This document shows, piece after piece, positions 41,625 to 42,682 of a DNA stretch of 42,682 nt (position 1 is the first letter of the stretch; the number at the start of each line of letters is the position of its first letter). The notes under the pieces were generated by a model. It was not told the DNA's origin. It saw only the letters and a list, made by a program, of their open reading frames with translations, and did no database searches. This DNA is from Burkholderiaceae bacterium (GTDB taxonomy: Bacteria; Pseudomonadota; Gammaproteobacteria; Burkholderiales; Burkholderiaceae_C). Both the position numbers and the translations under genes were made by a program. The stretch lies in NCBI GenBank assembly GCA_030653255.1, contig JAURZS010000033.1, positions 1 to 42,682 on the forward strand, written 5' to 3'.

Positions 41625-42435
41625 AGCCAACACGGCGGCAAGCACGCCGGCCCGCATGGTCGAGGCCGTCACGCCGCAGCGGCACGGGCAGCGCCGCTGG
41701 GTCCAGCCCAGCAATTTCGCGTTCGCCGCCAGGCAGGCGTTGGTGCCCGTCGTGGGCCTGGAGGCGGGACACGCCGCCTTGTGCCTGCCGCTGGCCTTTG
41801 TGCCTTTTGGCGATGGCATGACCCTGGCGGCCCTGGTAGGGCTGGATCCGCAGACGAATCTTTTCGTCGACCTGGACGGCCGCTGGCTCGCGCCCTATGT
41901 GCCCGCCAAGCTGCGCAGCCATCCCTTTGTGTTGGCGCCCACGGCCGAGGGCAGCCATGTCCTGTGCGTGGACGAGAGTTCCGGGCTCATCCGCGACGAT
42001 GGCGTCGGCGAGCTGATCGTCGATGCCGAGGGCAAGCTGGCCGCGCCGGTGCAGCAGATTTTCGATTTCCTGATCCAGGCCGAGTCCAGTCAGGCCGTGA
42101 CGCAAAAAATCTGCGCCGCACTCCGGGCTGCAGGCGTGCTGGAGCCCTGGCCGCTGACGGTGGAATCCGGCGGCGCGAGCCACCCTGTGGGCGGACTGTT
42201 CCGTGTCAGCGAAAGCGCGCTGAACGCTTTGCCGGATGAGGCCTTTCTTGAACTGCGCCGCGCGGGCGGCCTGCCGCTGGCCTATGCCCAGCTGGTGTCC
42301 ATGCACAACCTGAACGCGCTGGGCACTCTGGCGCATGCCCGCGCGCAGTCGGCTGCGCACCGGCAGGCGGTGGCGCCGCCCAAGGGCGATCTCGATCTTT
42401 CTTTCATGGAAAGCGATACGCTGCGCTTTACCTGA
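41614..42435 (+). CDS. SapC-family protein
   Basis: The protein has 273 residues. It has the compact pattern of the SapC family: FAFAARQALVPVVGLEAGHA, LPLAFVPFGDGMTLAALVGL, NLFVDLDGRWLAPYVPAKLR and SHPFVLAPT. SapC is named from the S-layer locus of Campylobacter fetus, where it lies with the S-layer type I secretion genes; its biochemical role is not settled. There is no signal peptide or membrane helix, so it is probably cytoplasmic. It overlaps the end of the second methyltransferase gene, and the three likely form one operon. Its presence strengthens the S-layer reading of the whole region. Confidence 0.87.
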   Translation: MDTEANTAASTPARMVEAVTPQRHGQRRWVQPSNFAFAARQALVPVVGLEAGHAALCLPLAFVPFGDGMTLAALVGLDPQTNLFVDLDGRWLAPYVPAKLRSHPFVLAPTAEGSHVLCVDESSGLIRDDGVGELIVDAEGKLAAPVQQIFDFLIQAESSQAVTQKICAALRAAGVLEPWPLTVESGGASHPVGGLFRVSESALNALPDEAFLELRRAGGLPLAYAQLVSMHNLNALGTLAHARAQSAAHRQAVAPPKGDLDLSFMESDTLRFT

Positions 42436-42477
42436 CCCGGCGCTGCTACCCGGCCCGGCCAGGGTTCACTGCGGGTT

Positions 42478-42682
42478 CTAGCCGGGGCTGAGGTCTTCGC
42501 CGTGCAGCACCTGCGCCATGGCGGCCACATCGTCCGACAGCGGATACATGTGCCGGTACTGCAGGATCTGCTTGGCAATGAGGCGCAGCCGGAATTCGAA
42601 GTTCGGGATTTCCTGCGGACGGGTCAGCGGTGTATTGAGCGGCTCGGCCTGGGCCGACTGGAACTCGAACGCGAGCGAGATG
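42478..42682 (-). CDS. C-terminal fragment of an unidentified protein (cut by window edge)
   Basis: The last 205 bases hold an open minus-strand frame of 67 residues ending at the stop at 42478-42480. Visible parts are SLAFEFQSAQAEPL, IPNFEFRLRLIAKQILQYRH and MYPLSDDVAAMAQVLHGED. It is convergent with the SapC-family gene, with 42 bases between. The gene start is outside the window, and I do not recognise the family. The codon use is like that of its neighbours, which supports a real gene. Confidence 0.5.
   Translation of the reverse strand, partial: ISLAFEFQSAQAEPLNTPLTRPQEIPNFEFRLRLIAKQILQYRHMYPLSDDVAAMAQVLHGEDLSPG

Overview
The window is GC-rich DNA with tightly packed genes and looks like the chromosome of an aerobic, heterotrophic betaproteobacterium. 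Burkholderiales is the best guess and Comamonadaceae is plausible. This rests on overall protein character: split XdhA/XdhB/XdhC, membrane-type urate oxidase PuuD, a PhaF/PhaI-type phasin and an RsaA-like protein with its own type I exporter. It is an inference, not an identification. No rRNA, tRNA, CRISPR array or complete insertion sequence was seen.

Region 1 (1-14391) is a purine catabolism and uptake island. A GntR-type regulator and allantoinase puuE (cut by the window edge) diverge from uraH-xdhC-puuD-glycerate kinase across a perfect 16-bp palindrome. Convergent to these lies xdhA-xdhB, divergent from a LysR regulator that starts a run with a four-component BMP/ABC importer (ATPase, two permeases, substrate-binding lipoprotein). 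Together the genes can import a purine or nucleoside, oxidise hypoxanthine/xanthine to urate, process urate towards allantoin, and phosphorylate the glycerate that can arise from glyoxylate.

Region 2 (14349-22695, all minus strand) is a type I secretion operon followed by PHA-granule genes. The order of transcription is: a 200-residue protein that looks like only the N-terminal half of a TnpB (IS605 OrfB) protein, two paralogous ABC exporters, an HlyD-type fusion protein, a TolC-type outer-membrane channel, a phasin and a TetR regulator.

Region 3 (22889-29598) carries surface-polysaccharide genes: a Wzt-like ATPase fused to a GNAT-like domain, a double GT2 glycosyltransferase, a PIG-L deacetylase with a coiled-coil tail, and a Wzm-like permease whose start codon overlaps the stop of a Crp-family regulator.

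Region 4 (29766-42435, plus strand) is the S-layer and signalling part: a FecR-domain protein, a CHASE2-class III nucleotide cyclase, a TPR/beta-barrel outer-membrane protein, an 876-residue RsaA-like RTX S-layer candidate with a strong terminator, a GT4 glycosyltransferase, a PKMT-like methyltransferase, a second methyltransferase and a SapC-family protein. The last 205 bases hold the C-terminus of an unidentified minus-strand gene.

The most interesting reading is that regions 2-4 form one surface-layer assembly system with its own regulatory circuit. Three near-ideal TGTGA-N6-TCACA sites lie at the TnpB-like/T1SS promoter, the crp/fecR intergenic region and the S-layer gene promoter. The locus encodes both a Crp-family protein with the CRP-type recognition helix and a nucleotide cyclase. 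Both have unusual ligand/substrate residues, so the messenger may not be ordinary cAMP. The domain-truncated TnpB relative as first gene of the exporter operon, with an 11-bp inverted repeat at its start, is the least explained element.
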